Shown: positions 24,970-33,368 of the stretch, in pieces | Numbering within the stretch: the first letter of the stretch is position 1 | Layout: each line of letters begins with the position of its first letter | NCBI GenBank assembly: GCA_965243625.1 | Contig: CBDEVI010000002.1 | Location: 1,178,001 to 1,242,000 of the forward strand | Source: JAJECS01 sp965243625 | Lineage (GTDB): Bacteria > Chloroflexota > UBA11872 | DNA length: 64,000 nt | Reading direction: 5' to 3' | Notes under the pieces: generated by a model | What the model saw: the letters and a program-made list of their open reading frames with translations, nothing else | Told to the model about the DNA's origin: nothing | Database searches by the model: none | Program-made: the position numbers and the translations under genes

Positions 24970-26085
24970 ATGGCGCGCACACGGGCAGCAGTCATCGGTC
25001 TCGGACGCATCGCCAGCACCATCGACGACGAAATCCAGGTCTACGACGGACACTCGCTTCCCTATTCCCACATCGCCTGCCTTCAGGCCGTTCCCGAGGT
25101 CGAAATCGTCGGCATGGCCGACACCTGGGAGGAACAACGCGAGGCCGCACGCCAGCGCTGGGGGTTCGACGCCATCTACGCCGACTACCGCGCGATGCTC
25201 GACGAAACGCGCCCCGACATCGTGAGCGTGTGCACCTCGGCGGAGCCCCGCGCCTCCATCCTCGTGGACGTTGCCAAGGGAGGGTACGGCGTCAAGGCCA
25301 TCTGGGCGGAGAAGCCGATCACGATTTCCCTGCAGGAGGCCGACGACGTGGTTAATGCCTGCAACGACGCGGGCATCGCGCTGGCGGTGAACTGCACCCG
25401 GCGCTGGATGAACAACTACACCCAGGCGCTGCGCATGGTCAACGACGGTCTGATCGGCGACGTGATCCACGTCGTGGCTCGGGCACGCTCGGGGCTTTCG
25501 CACAACGGGAGTCATATGCTCACCACGCTCACCATGTTCACCGGCGGCCGCGCCGAGTGGGTCGTGGGCGAGCTGGGGCCCGACGAGGATCCCATGAGCG
25601 ACAACGACTTCACGGCCAGCGGATTTCTCGCGTTTCCAAACGGCGTGCGCGGCTATTTTCGCGCGTTGGACAACGGCCCCAACGACCACTCCTACGACAT
25701 CACCGGCACGACCGGAATGATCCGCATGATGGGCGACGGGCGCCTGAGCGAGCTGTGGACCAGCGAGGCGCCCCTCCCCGGTCAGCGGAATCCGCAGGCG
25801 GCGCGCCGCTTCTTCCCGCCCGAGCGCCAGGTGCGCGCCGGAGCGGTAAATGTGATCTACGACCTGATCCACTGCATCGAGACGGGCGATACGCCCAAGT
25901 GCAGCGGGGAGGACGCGCGCGAAGCGTTGGAGATCGCCGTCGCCACGCGCCAATCGCACCGACTCGGCAACGTGCGCGTGAACCTGCCGGTCGAGGACCG
26001 CCGCGAGCGCATCATCTCAGCGGAAGTCATCAACAGCGGGGGACTCCCACGCGCCATCCAGCGGCAGCGGGAGGCTCAAGGCTAG
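24970..26085 (+). CDS. Gfo/Idh/MocA family oxidoreductase
   Basis: NAD(P)-dependent sugar or polyol dehydrogenase-like protein, 371 residues. The N-terminal Rossmann domain starts AAVIGLGRIASTID. The conserved EKP is kept (WAEKPITISLQEAD, about 118-131), whose lysine is catalytic in this family. A C-terminal alpha/beta domain has SHNGSHMLTTLTMFTGG. GGAGG lies just before the ATG. It is followed, on the other strand, by an HDAC-like hydrolase and a second Gfo/Idh/MocA protein. The exact substrate is not known; the sugar-catabolic genes elsewhere in the window fit a carbohydrate role. Confidence 0.85.
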   Translation: MARTRAAVIGLGRIASTIDDEIQVYDGHSLPYSHIACLQAVPEVEIVGMADTWEEQREAARQRWGFDAIYADYRAMLDETRPDIVSVCTSAEPRASILVDVAKGGYGVKAIWAEKPITISLQEADDVVNACNDAGIALAVNCTRRWMNNYTQALRMVNDGLIGDVIHVVARARSGLSHNGSHMLTTLTMFTGGRAEWVVGELGPDEDPMSDNDFTASGFLAFPNGVRGYFRALDNGPNDHSYDITGTTGMIRMMGDGRLSELWTSEAPLPGQRNPQAARRFFPPERQVRAGAVNVIYDLIHCIETGDTPKCSGEDAREALEIAVATRQSHRLGNVRVNLPVEDRRERIISAEVINSGGLPRAIQRQREAQG

Positions 26086-26109
26086 GCCAGTTGAGCAGGA
26101 TCTCGCTTC

Positions 26110-27129
26110 TCAGGTGAGCGCGCCGACATAAGACACGGCGCACTCACCGAGTCGCGCCAGCGCATAGCCGCCCTCCAACACGTGGAGCGTCGGTAAGTCC
26201 AGCGCGGCGATTTCGGCGCCGATGCGCGCGAAGTCCTTGCTGCGCAGCGCAAACGACGCGATGGGGTCGTCGGCGTGGGTGTCGAACCCCAGGGAGACGA
26301 TGAGACCGGCCGGTGCGTATGCCGCGATCCGCTCGCAGGCGCCCGCCAGAGTTGCCGCGTAGTCGTCGATCGCGGTTCCGGGCCAGAGCGAATAGTTGAG
26401 GTTCAATCCCTCGCCCTCGCCCGTGCCCCGCTCCGCGGCCGTTCCCGAGAAGCCCGGATAGGCCCAGCGCGGGTCGGCGTGCAGCGATACGTAGAGAATG
26501 TCGCCCCGGTCGTAGGTCAGGTGTTGCGACCCGTTGCCGTGGTGATAGTCCACGTCCAGGATCGCTACCCGACCGGCGGGAAGCAGCTCATGGGCGGCGA
26601 TCACCGCGTTGTTGAAATAGCAAAACCCACCCATTCGATCGTGCTCCGCGTGGTGACCCGGAGGGCGACACAGGGCAAACGCGTGGGGCGCCCCGCTCTT
26701 GACGAGGTCGGCGCCGGTTACGGCCACGTCAACCGCCGATCGCGCCGCCCGGTAGGTCTCGCGCATCAGTGGCGCGTCGGTGCCGAAGGCGAAATAGCTC
26801 GCTCGCACCGCCAGGCTGTCGCTTTCCAGGACGGCTGCGTCCGCCGAAACGCCGGCCGGCGCGAGCTGCTCGTCGGCGTCCAATTCCGTACACGCCTCGT
26901 CGATGAATTGGCGGTACGCCGGGGCATGCACCCGATCCACCAGCAAGTCGTCGCAGGGGGCGGCCGGCACCAAGTCGGCAAGGCCCGCGGCGTCCAGGGC
27001 CTCCCGGATCAGCCTGGGGCGTGACGGAACCTCGGGATGCGGATGATCGACGCCGTCGATGGCCTGTAGCGTGGGCGCATGGTCCACGTGCACATCGGAC
27101 CACACCACCGGGATGCGCACGCCGGACAT
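26110..27129 (-). CDS. Histone deacetylase / acetylpolyamine amidohydrolase family protein
   Basis: Zinc-dependent deacetylase fold, 339 residues. Active-site landmarks are present: RPPGHHAEHD (the two catalytic histidines), FCYFNNAVIAAH, the metal site DVDYHHGNGSQH, SLGFDTHADDP (third metal ligand) and the end motif EGGYA with the transition-state tyrosine. In bacteria this family removes acetyl groups from polyamines, acetoin-related or other small acetylated molecules, not histones. It lies 3 bases after the stop of an oxidoreductase gene, so the two are probably co-transcribed. The substrate is not deducible. Confidence 0.88.
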   Translation of the reverse strand: MSGVRIPVVWSDVHVDHAPTLQAIDGVDHPHPEVPSRPRLIREALDAAGLADLVPAAPCDDLLVDRVHAPAYRQFIDEACTELDADEQLAPAGVSADAAVLESDSLAVRASYFAFGTDAPLMRETYRAARSAVDVAVTGADLVKSGAPHAFALCRPPGHHAEHDRMGGFCYFNNAVIAAHELLPAGRVAILDVDYHHGNGSQHLTYDRGDILYVSLHADPRWAYPGFSGTAAERGTGEGEGLNLNYSLWPGTAIDDYAATLAGACERIAAYAPAGLIVSLGFDTHADDPIASFALRSKDFARIGAEIAALDLPTLHVLEGGYALARLGECAVSYVGALT

Positions 27130-27132
27130 TCG

Positions 27133-28080
27133 CTAGGGCGCCGCTTCGAGCGCGCTGCGCTCCAGGCGGTCCAGCGTGCGCCACGAGGGCAGCAGCTCCG
27201 GCACCCCGGTGAGCGGCTCGCGCCCCTCCATCACCGCGCTCACGAACTCCCGGTTCTGGCGCGGCACGGCCAGCATCTGCTCCTCCTGCGCCACGACTTC
27301 CCCGGCATGGTTGACCAACTCGTCGTGGAGAAAGGTGAAGGTATCTTCCTCGCAGATGAGCACCGTGCGCGTGGTCACCTTGTCGACCATCGCGTTGTAG
27401 GAGAGCACCAGCGACGCGAGACCGCCTCCGGGAAAGGCCATCTGCATCGACAGGTCCAACGGCACTTGGTTGGGTCCGCTTGGCGGGCCGTAGAGCCCGC
27501 GCGCAACGTGCGGCTCCTCGCCGAACATCCAGACCGCGTTGTCGACCGCGTGGCCGCCGTGGTGCCACAGGATGTCGTCCACCCAGCTGCGCCGCCGTCC
27601 GGTCCACCCAATGTTCTCGCGGCGGAAGAAGTGCCAGTCCCGATGCAAGTGCAGCGGGCGCAGGCTGCCGCGAGCGATGCGCTCATGCAGCCAGAGGTTG
27701 GGCGCGTAGTAGCGCTCGGTGTGGCAGATCATCAGCGTGATGCCGGCGGCGCGGGCCGCTCGATTCAGCTCCTCAGCCTGACCGAGATCCAAGGTCATGG
27801 GAATCTCGAGCAGCACGTGCTTGCCCGCCGCGATGGCCGCCATGGTCTGGTCGTAGTGCATCCGATTCGGCGACGTGATGAGCACCGCGTCGACGTTCGG
27901 GCGCGCCAACGCCTCCGAGAGGTCCGTCGTGGCGAACTCGGCGCGGCACGTCTCGGCAAACTCCTGTGCCGACGGCAACAGCCGGCTCACCACGCTGTCG
28001 ATGGCCACGCCTTCCATGTCGAGCAGGGCGTCACGGTGAAACGTCGTAATGGCTCCGGAGCCAACAACACAGAAGCGCAT
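27133..28080 (-). CDS. Gfo/Idh/MocA family protein with altered EKP motif
   Basis: Rossmann domain starts MRFCVVGSGAITTFH. The C-terminal domain has WHHGGHAVDNAVWMFG. It has 315 residues. Where the family has E-K-P with the catalytic lysine, this protein has E-I-P (HVLLEIPMTLDLGQ, near 95-105), so classical dehydrogenase catalysis may be lost or changed. It lies directly before the HDAC-like gene on the same strand, and the other Gfo/Idh/MocA gene (24,970) has a normal motif. Possible roles are a non-redox enzyme or an altered substrate range. Confidence 0.8.
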   Translation of the reverse strand: MRFCVVGSGAITTFHRDALLDMEGVAIDSVVSRLLPSAQEFAETCRAEFATTDLSEALARPNVDAVLITSPNRMHYDQTMAAIAAGKHVLLEIPMTLDLGQAEELNRAARAAGITLMICHTERYYAPNLWLHERIARGSLRPLHLHRDWHFFRRENIGWTGRRRSWVDDILWHHGGHAVDNAVWMFGEEPHVARGLYGPPSGPNQVPLDLSMQMAFPGGGLASLVLSYNAMVDKVTTRTVLICEEDTFTFLHDELVNHAGEVVAQEEQMLAVPRQNREFVSAVMEGREPLTGVPELLPSWRTLDRLERSALEAAP

Positions 28081-28216
28081 AGGCGAATGATCCTGCGGCG
28101 CAAGCGGTTCCCTAAGGTAACGCGCTCGACGGCGGACCCACGACTATCTCTTGCATGACGCGTGGAAGCGCCAGGCGCGCGCGAGAAAGAAGCGGCCCGT
28201 TGGGGTTATGTCCCAG

Positions 28217-28270
28217 CCGTTCGTGATGAGCCTGTCGAACCACGCCCTTCGACTGGCTCAGGGCGAGCGG
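28217..28270. repeat. Dispersed palindromic repeat
   Basis: An imperfect inverted repeat of about 54 bases between a Gfo/Idh gene and a permease gene. The left arm contains TGAGCCTGTCGAA and the right arm CCCTTCGACTGGCTCAGGG; the two halves pair around a short loop. From memory, this type of element is scattered in many environmental bacterial genomes. Only one copy of this family was seen in the window. The rest of the 28,081-28,339 gap shows nothing else. Confidence 0.55.
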
Positions 28271-28339
28271 ACTCAATTCAGACCCCGACGACGGCTTCGG
28301 CAGGCGCTATTCAGCTAGCCAAGCACATGGTCAGCGCTG

Positions 28340-29641
28340 CTATGCAAACGCGATGTACCTGACCCAGATCCAAGCGGTGGAGAGCGCCATGCACACCACG
28401 GCGACCGGCACGCCGTACTTCATGAACTGCCCGAAGCCGATCTTGTGGCCCTCGCGCTCGGCGATTCCGGCGAGAATCACGTTGGCCGACGCGCCGATGA
28501 TCGTGGCGTTGCCGCCAAGGTCCGCGCCGAGCGCCAGCGACCACCAGAGAATGTTGTCGGGATTGAGTCCGGCGGCCTCGAGGTTCTGCACCACCGGCAG
28601 CATCGTGGCGGCAAATGGGATGTTGTCGACAATGGCCGACGCGATGCCGCTCACCCAGATGGTCAGCGCCGCCGTGGCGAACACGTTGCCCTGGGTCAGG
28701 TCGCGAATGAAGTTGGCGACGGCGTCCAGCACCCCCAGCTCCACCAGGCCGCCGACCATCACGAACAGGCCGACGAAAAACATCACGCTGGGCCACTCGA
28801 CCGCAGCGAAGGCCTTATGCGGATTCGCTCGCAGCAGCAATATGGCCAGCGCGGCGCCGCCGAGCGCGATCGTGGCGGGTTCCCAATTCAGCGCGCCGTG
28901 AATCAGGAAACCAACGACCGTGAGGCCAAGCACGGCCAGGCCGATCTTCAGACCGCGTCGGTCCGTGATGTACTCCGCCGGATCCAGCTTGGCCAGTGCG
29001 GCCGCGTGCACGGGATCGACCGCCAACTGCTTGCCAAACATCCAGCGCAGGCTCACCAGGAACAGCGGCAGCATGATCAGAATCGGCGGGGTCATGTGGG
29101 CCGCGAACTCGGCGAAGTCGATATTCCCGGCGCTGCCGATGAGGATGTTGGGCGGATCGCCGATCAGCGTGGCCGCGCCGCCGATGTTCGACGCGAGGAT
29201 TTCGGCGATGAACAGCGGCACCGGATTGATGTGCAGCTGGCGCGCCACCACCAGGGTGATCGGCGCAATGAGAATGACCGTCGTGACGTTGTCGAGGAAC
29301 GCCGAAAGCACGGCGGTGATGACCGACAACGCCACCGCCAGATGGAATCCGTTGCCGCCCGTGCGCTGGGCCGCCACGATCGCCAGGTACTGAAAGGCGC
29401 CCGTCTCGCTGATTAGTCCCGCCAACACCATCATGCCGACGAGCAGAAAGATGACGTTGAGATCAATGTGCTCGAAGCCATGGTGCTGATCCATGATTCC
29501 GATCATGATCATCAGCACGGCGCCCGCGACGGCCACGGCCGACTTGGGCACGCGGTCGCTCGCAATCGCGGCGTAGGCGAGCACGAAGATGAGGATTCCG
29601 ATAACGAGGAGCGCGGTGCCGGGCTCAGCGGTTTCGGTCAT
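28340..29641 (-). CDS. SLC13/ArsB/NhaD-type ion permease
   Basis: 433 residues with about eleven hydrophobic segments. Two repeats of the ion transporter superfamily are recognisable: ASNIGGAATLIGDPPNILIGSAG in the first half and LGADLGGNATIIGASANVILAG in the second, which are the re-entrant loop motifs of SLC13/ArsB/NhaD proteins. Candidate cargo includes sulfate, dicarboxylates, arsenite or sodium; the sequence does not decide. No arsenic genes are near. It is monocistronic between a repeat element and the nucleosidase gene. Confidence 0.85.
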   Translation of the reverse strand: MTETAEPGTALLVIGILIFVLAYAAIASDRVPKSAVAVAGAVLMIMIGIMDQHHGFEHIDLNVIFLLVGMMVLAGLISETGAFQYLAIVAAQRTGGNGFHLAVALSVITAVLSAFLDNVTTVILIAPITLVVARQLHINPVPLFIAEILASNIGGAATLIGDPPNILIGSAGNIDFAEFAAHMTPPILIMLPLFLVSLRWMFGKQLAVDPVHAAALAKLDPAEYITDRRGLKIGLAVLGLTVVGFLIHGALNWEPATIALGGAALAILLLRANPHKAFAAVEWPSVMFFVGLFVMVGGLVELGVLDAVANFIRDLTQGNVFATAALTIWVSGIASAIVDNIPFAATMLPVVQNLEAAGLNPDNILWWSLALGADLGGNATIIGASANVILAGIAEREGHKIGFGQFMKYGVPVAVVCMALSTAWIWVRYIAFA

Positions 29642-29760
29642 GGCGTCCGTTCAACTCGGGAGCGGCGCATCGATCGCCGCGGGCGGCACAACGCCAGCCG
29701 GAATGCCCAAAGGGACAGACCAAGCTGGCCTGCGCCATCGTAGCTTGTCAGGACGCGACA

Positions 29761-30483
29761 CTACGCCGTTAGTACCCCAAGCACCGGTAGCGCGGCACCA
29801 CGAAGCCCTGCCAAGCCATCGTGCAAATCGCGTCGGAATTGGGCTATCTCGCCAATCTCAAGGGGAAGCCGCCACACATCGAGCATTTGCGGCCACCAGG
29901 CCGCGCCATCGACCCAGGCCAGCGCAGCGACCGAACGGGGCACGCCGCGATCAACCGGATCGGCCACGACGCGCAATGCAGCGGCCGGAACGCCGTGAGC
30001 CCGAGCCCGCTCGAGCACGGCAAATGACTCGCTGTCGACCGTCAATGCGCCGTCCGCACCCAGTCGCCGCTTCGCCGCCGCATCCGCCACGCCGTCCACG
30101 GTCCAGCCTTCCCCGCGTCGCGCCGTGATGCCGGCGTTGCCCAGCGCCGACTCCATGGCATCGGCAAGGTTGGGAGCGGCCGCTATGCGGGATCTAGCCG
30201 AACACACGGCGTCGAGCAAGACGGATGTGCCAGGCGCAACGTCGGGCTGGAGCCCCCCGGCAATTCCGGCGACCAGGACCGCCGCTGGCCGCCATAGGGC
30301 AAGTGCCGCTTCCGTCGCGCGCGCCGCGTTGACCGGACCGATACCGCACCGCACGGCAACAACGCGTGGAGGCTCACTCTCCAGCGTTCGGCGCCACCTC
30401 GACCCACGCCGAACACACCCCGGAAGCTGACGCATCTCGGCGCGGAGCGCCATCACCACCAATACCGGGCCCGCCTCGGTCAC
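29761..30483 (-). CDS. Nucleoside phosphorylase / MTA-SAH nucleosidase-like protein
   Basis: PNP/UDP phosphorylase superfamily, 240 residues. RCGIGPVNAARA and the phosphate or base loop VLVAGIAGGLQP are present near 45-80, and VDSESFAVLERARAHGVPAAALRVVADP carries the conserved E and D used in purine or methylthioadenosine handling. The best guess is an MTA/SAH nucleosidase or a hopanoid-associated phosphorylase; the family signal is clear but the substrate is not. GTG start, divergent from the GH29 gene. Confidence 0.7.
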   Translation of the reverse strand: MTEAGPVLVVMALRAEMRQLPGCVRRGSRWRRTLESEPPRVVAVRCGIGPVNAARATEAALALWRPAAVLVAGIAGGLQPDVAPGTSVLLDAVCSARSRIAAAPNLADAMESALGNAGITARRGEGWTVDGVADAAAKRRLGADGALTVDSESFAVLERARAHGVPAAALRVVADPVDRGVPRSVAALAWVDGAAWWPQMLDVWRLPLEIGEIAQFRRDLHDGLAGLRGAALPVLGVLTA

Positions 30484-30560
30484 GCGCTCATCGCTTGCGT
30501 GGGAACTAGCGCGGGGTCGATGATGCGAACCGTCCCAGACCCTGCGAAAGTCCGGTTGCC

Positions 30561-31763
30561 ATGGCCTCCGCCCACGCTCTCCGCTGGTTCAACGACGCCC
30601 GCTTCGGCATGTTCATTCACTGGGGGCTCTACTCCGTGCTCGCCCGCCACGAGTGGACCATGTACCAGGAGGAAATCCCCAACGAGGAGTACGCCCGCCT
30701 GGCCGACCGGTTCACCGCCGCCCGCTACTCCCCGGACGATTGGGTCGCGCTCGCCCAGGATACGGGCATGCGCTACATGATCCTGACCTCGCGCCATCAC
30801 GAAGGCTTCGCGCTCTGGGATTCGAAGGTCTCGAACTTCACCGCGCCCAACTCCGCCGCCAGACGGGACGTGCTGGCCGAGTTCGTGGCCGCTTGCCAGA
30901 AGCGGCGCATGCCCTATGGCTTCTACTACTCCCTGCTGGACTGGCGCTGGCCCGAGTACTTCCGCGGACCGCAGGCCGACCCCGACGGCTGGGCGCGGTT
31001 TCGGGCCTACGTGCACGCGCAGGTCGAAGAGTTGTGCACCGACTATGGCGAGCTTGCCGTTCTTTGGTACGACGGCGGCTGGCCGTACACGCCGGAGGAC
31101 TGGGACTCTGCGGCGCTCAACGCCCGCGTCCGCGAGCTGCAGCCGGACATCTTGATCAACGACCGGTCGCTGCTGCCTGAAGATTTCGACACGCCGGAGC
31201 AGCACGTCACCGCGTCGCCCCCGGGCCGGCCCTGGGAAAGCTGCATGACCATGAACACCACCTGGGGCTATTCCACCATCGACCATGAGTGGCGCACGCC
31301 GCGGCAGCTCATTCACTTTCTCGTCACCGCCGCCGCGGGCGGAGGCAACTATCTGCTCAACGTCGGGCCCGAACCCGACGGGCACATCCCGTTCGAGTCC
31401 GTGGAGCGGCTACGCGCCATGGGCGCTTGGATGCGCGTCAACAGTGAGTCGATCTACGGCTCCGAGCGCATGCCCGATCGCCTCATGCGCGTCGGCAGCG
31501 TGGGACGGCATCACACCATCAAGGGCAACACGCTCTACCTGCACTGCTGGCGCTGGCCGGGCCGGGAGATGGTGCTCGGCAACCTGGACGGCACCTTGCT
31601 CTCAGCACGGTTCCTGTACGACGGCACCCCCATCGACTTCGACCAGCGCCAGAACCGCATTTGGCTGCGCGACCTGCCGGCTTTCGCCCCCGACCCCATC
31701 GACACCGTCATCGCCCTGGACTTCGACCGCCGCCCCGACCTGCGCGACCGGTTCGGAGGCTAG
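30561..31763 (+). CDS. GH29 alpha-L-fucosidase, cytosolic
   Basis: Glycoside hydrolase family 29, 400 residues. FGMFIHWGLYSVLARHEW, LTSRHHEGFALWDSK and FYYSLLDWRWPEY are typical. The nucleophile is expected at D171 in LAVLWYDGGW. AAGGGNYLLNVGPEPDGHIP is another family hallmark. No signal peptide is visible, so fucosyl oligosaccharides would have to be imported first. This fits a scavenger of host or algal glycans, as do the sugar-isomerase genes at the right edge. The stop codon TAG is also the first three bases of a palindromic repeat. Confidence 0.9.
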   Translation: MASAHALRWFNDARFGMFIHWGLYSVLARHEWTMYQEEIPNEEYARLADRFTAARYSPDDWVALAQDTGMRYMILTSRHHEGFALWDSKVSNFTAPNSAARRDVLAEFVAACQKRRMPYGFYYSLLDWRWPEYFRGPQADPDGWARFRAYVHAQVEELCTDYGELAVLWYDGGWPYTPEDWDSAALNARVRELQPDILINDRSLLPEDFDTPEQHVTASPPGRPWESCMTMNTTWGYSTIDHEWRTPRQLIHFLVTAAAGGGNYLLNVGPEPDGHIPFESVERLRAMGAWMRVNSESIYGSERMPDRLMRVGSVGRHHTIKGNTLYLHCWRWPGREMVLGNLDGTLLSARFLYDGTPIDFDQRQNRIWLRDLPAFAPDPIDTVIALDFDRRPDLRDRFGG

Positions 31764-31884
31764 GGGCAGGTTTGAGACCCGCCCCTACCCTCCGTCATTC
31801 CGGCGGAGGCCGGAATCCAGTCCGGTCGGATTCGAGGACACGCCGACTGTTTGGCGTCGGGCGGGTCTGAGACCCGCCCCTACC
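31761..31884. repeat. Composite of three palindromic repeats
   Basis: Three inverted repeats in a row. Two similar palindromes with core GGGTYTGAGACCCGCCCCTA-like arms sit at 31,761-31,787 and 31,859-31,884. Between them, at 31,793-31,820, is a different palindrome with arms ATTCCGGC/GCCGGAAT. They lie between GH29 and the repeat-rich secreted protein. No transposase is linked. They could be REP-like or MITE-like elements and may also act as a transcription terminator after GH29. The remainder of the gap to 32,013 shows nothing that I can name. Confidence 0.6.
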
Positions 31885-32013
31885 GAACCTTGCGACAGTC
31901 TCGATTCGCGGTATTGACGGACTCAATGCGGGGCATTACCGGAAGCAGCGGGAATTGCTCGTGGTAAGGTATCCAGGCGCGGTCGTCGGAGTGACGGTCG
32001 CGCAGCGGGAGGC

Positions 32014-32922
32014 ATGGAGCGTCAGTCCGTGCGCCGTGTCTCCGCGGTTCTGCTGGTCGCATTCGTGGTCGGTGTCGGCGTGCAGAGCGCCTGCGCCGGC
32101 GATCGCGTCGAGCAATTCCCGACCGGTCAGGCGCTGGTTATTCCCGCCCCAGGGGCTGCCTGGTTCCGCGTCCCGGATGTTGCCGGCCCCGGGCAGACCG
32201 CCCAGCCACTGCACATTCCTCCCCCAGCCTTGACCGCGCCGGTCACTCCGGCACCGATCGCCGGGTGGTCGAGCACGTCCACGCCGGCCGTAACCGCATC
32301 AGCCATTCCCGCACCGACCGCCGCGTTGCCCCCTGCTCCTCCGCCAGCCGCAACCGTGTCGGCCACTCCCGTAGCGACCGCCGCGCCGCCCCCCGTTTCT
32401 ACGCCAGCCGTCACCGCGTCGGCCACTCCCGCACCCACCGCCGCGCCGTCCCCAGCTTCCACGCCAGTCGTCACCGTGTCGGCCACTCCCGCACCGACCG
32501 CCGCGCCGACTCCCACTCGCGAGCCGGAACCCGCGTCACGAAGGCCCTCCTCCCGGTCGCCGCGAATGGAGGTTCCGGGGCTAATCCCAGTGCCGGCGCT
32601 CGGAAACCCCGAGGCAGAGTGCGAGGCCCTCGCGAATAGCTACTCCGCCGCGCACCAGTTTTATACGACCGGCACGGCGACGAGCAGCACGGCTTGGAAT
32701 GACTACCTCACCGCACACAACTCCGGCCAGGTCAGTCACGCCAGGGTCTCGCGGCTGCAGCAGTCGTATGACCGGCTCTCGGCGAACCTCGATCGATCGT
32801 TGGCGACCATGGCTGCCAGCGAGCAAGCCGCGCACGAATTCGAAGTCCAGCGGAGAGGCCGGTGCGACCTCAATCAGGTCACCGGCCAGCGCTACCACCC
32901 CCTGCCGCCGCCGAGCGGCTAA
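32014..32922 (+). CDS. Secreted protein with Pro/Thr/Ala-rich tandem repeats
   Basis: 302 residues. An N-terminal signal peptide (about 1-29, SAVLLVAFVVGVGVQSACAG) is followed by a long Pro/Ala/Thr-rich linker (about 70-175) built of 20-residue repeats (encoded by 60-base DNA repeats), and a C-terminal domain with two cysteines and a helical stretch (about 200-290; SRLQQSYDRLSANLDRSLAT). It looks like a signal peptide, a stalk and a small globular domain. No known family was recognised. GGGAGG lies very close to the ATG. It is convergent with and overlaps the vapC gene end. Confidence 0.65.
   Translation: MERQSVRRVSAVLLVAFVVGVGVQSACAGDRVEQFPTGQALVIPAPGAAWFRVPDVAGPGQTAQPLHIPPPALTAPVTPAPIAGWSSTSTPAVTASAIPAPTAALPPAPPPAATVSATPVATAAPPPVSTPAVTASATPAPTAAPSPASTPVVTVSATPAPTAAPTPTREPEPASRRPSSRSPRMEVPGLIPVPALGNPEAECEALANSYSAAHQFYTTGTATSSTAWNDYLTAHNSGQVSHARVSRLQQSYDRLSANLDRSLATMAASEQAAHEFEVQRRGRCDLNQVTGQRYHPLPPPSG
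32221..32520 (+). repeat. 60-bp coding tandem repeat, five copies
   Basis: Four copies of a 60-base unit begin at 32,281, 32,341, 32,401 and 32,461, and a more divergent one begins at 32,221. Each encodes a 20-residue unit around TASATPAPTAAP. Differences between copies include many third-position changes, so the array is not very recent, but the period is exact at 60. Confidence 0.85.
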
Positions 32923-33368
32923 GCGAGGATTCCGGGCTCTCCGATCCAACGGACGTTACGCGCAGCCTGGCGTGCCGCGCGGTGGAATCTCTCGTCAGCG
33001 GTCCACAGCTCGCAATTGAGCGCTTCGGCCAGCGCCAAGTAGTGGGCGTCGTAGACCGCCCCCTGTTGAAGTTCGGTTGCCAACGCGAGGGCTCTGGCGT
33101 GTAGCTCTACGGTCTGATGCAACTCAAGCCGCGAGCCAAGCAATTGCGAGATCATGCGAGCGGAGTCTGCGACGCTCAATTGGTCGCGAAACACCCTTCG
33201 ATGGAGGGCGTTGGCGACCTCGAAGGGCAGCAGGTAGGGAGCGGCCGGGGTGACCTCATCGTCATGCCATGCGCTGACAATCGCCAGAGCCCTGTCCGTG
33301 TGCTCCTCTCGCACCAACCACTTGACGGCCACGCTCGCATCGACGACGACATATCCGCTCACGCCCAC
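32919..33368 (-). CDS. vapC: PIN-domain ribonuclease toxin (VapC type)
   Basis: 149-residue PIN domain. The acidic active-site residues are D10 (VVVDASVAVKW), E50 (PFEVANAL), D107 (VYDAHYLALAE) and D125 (WTADERFH). VapC toxins cut tRNA or rRNA and are held by their VapB partner. The gene start overlaps the end of the antitoxin gene by about 10 bases, normal for the class. The stop overlaps the stop of the convergent secreted-repeat gene in CTAA. Confidence 0.9.
   Translation of the reverse strand: MGVSGYVVVDASVAVKWLVREEHTDRALAIVSAWHDDEVTPAAPYLLPFEVANALHRRVFRDQLSVADSARMISQLLGSRLELHQTVELHARALALATELQQGAVYDAHYLALAEALNCELWTADERFHRAARQAARNVRWIGEPGILA

Noticed and set aside
23982..25022. 346-codon minus-strand frame as the main gene
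   Set aside because: Most of it is an Arg/Gly/Ala-rich shadow of the lipoprotein frame; only its last 28 codons look protein-like, as noted in the findings.
32221..32520. CRISPR array
   Set aside because: The repeats are adjacent 60-base units in frame with a protein, with no unique spacers and no cas genes nearby.
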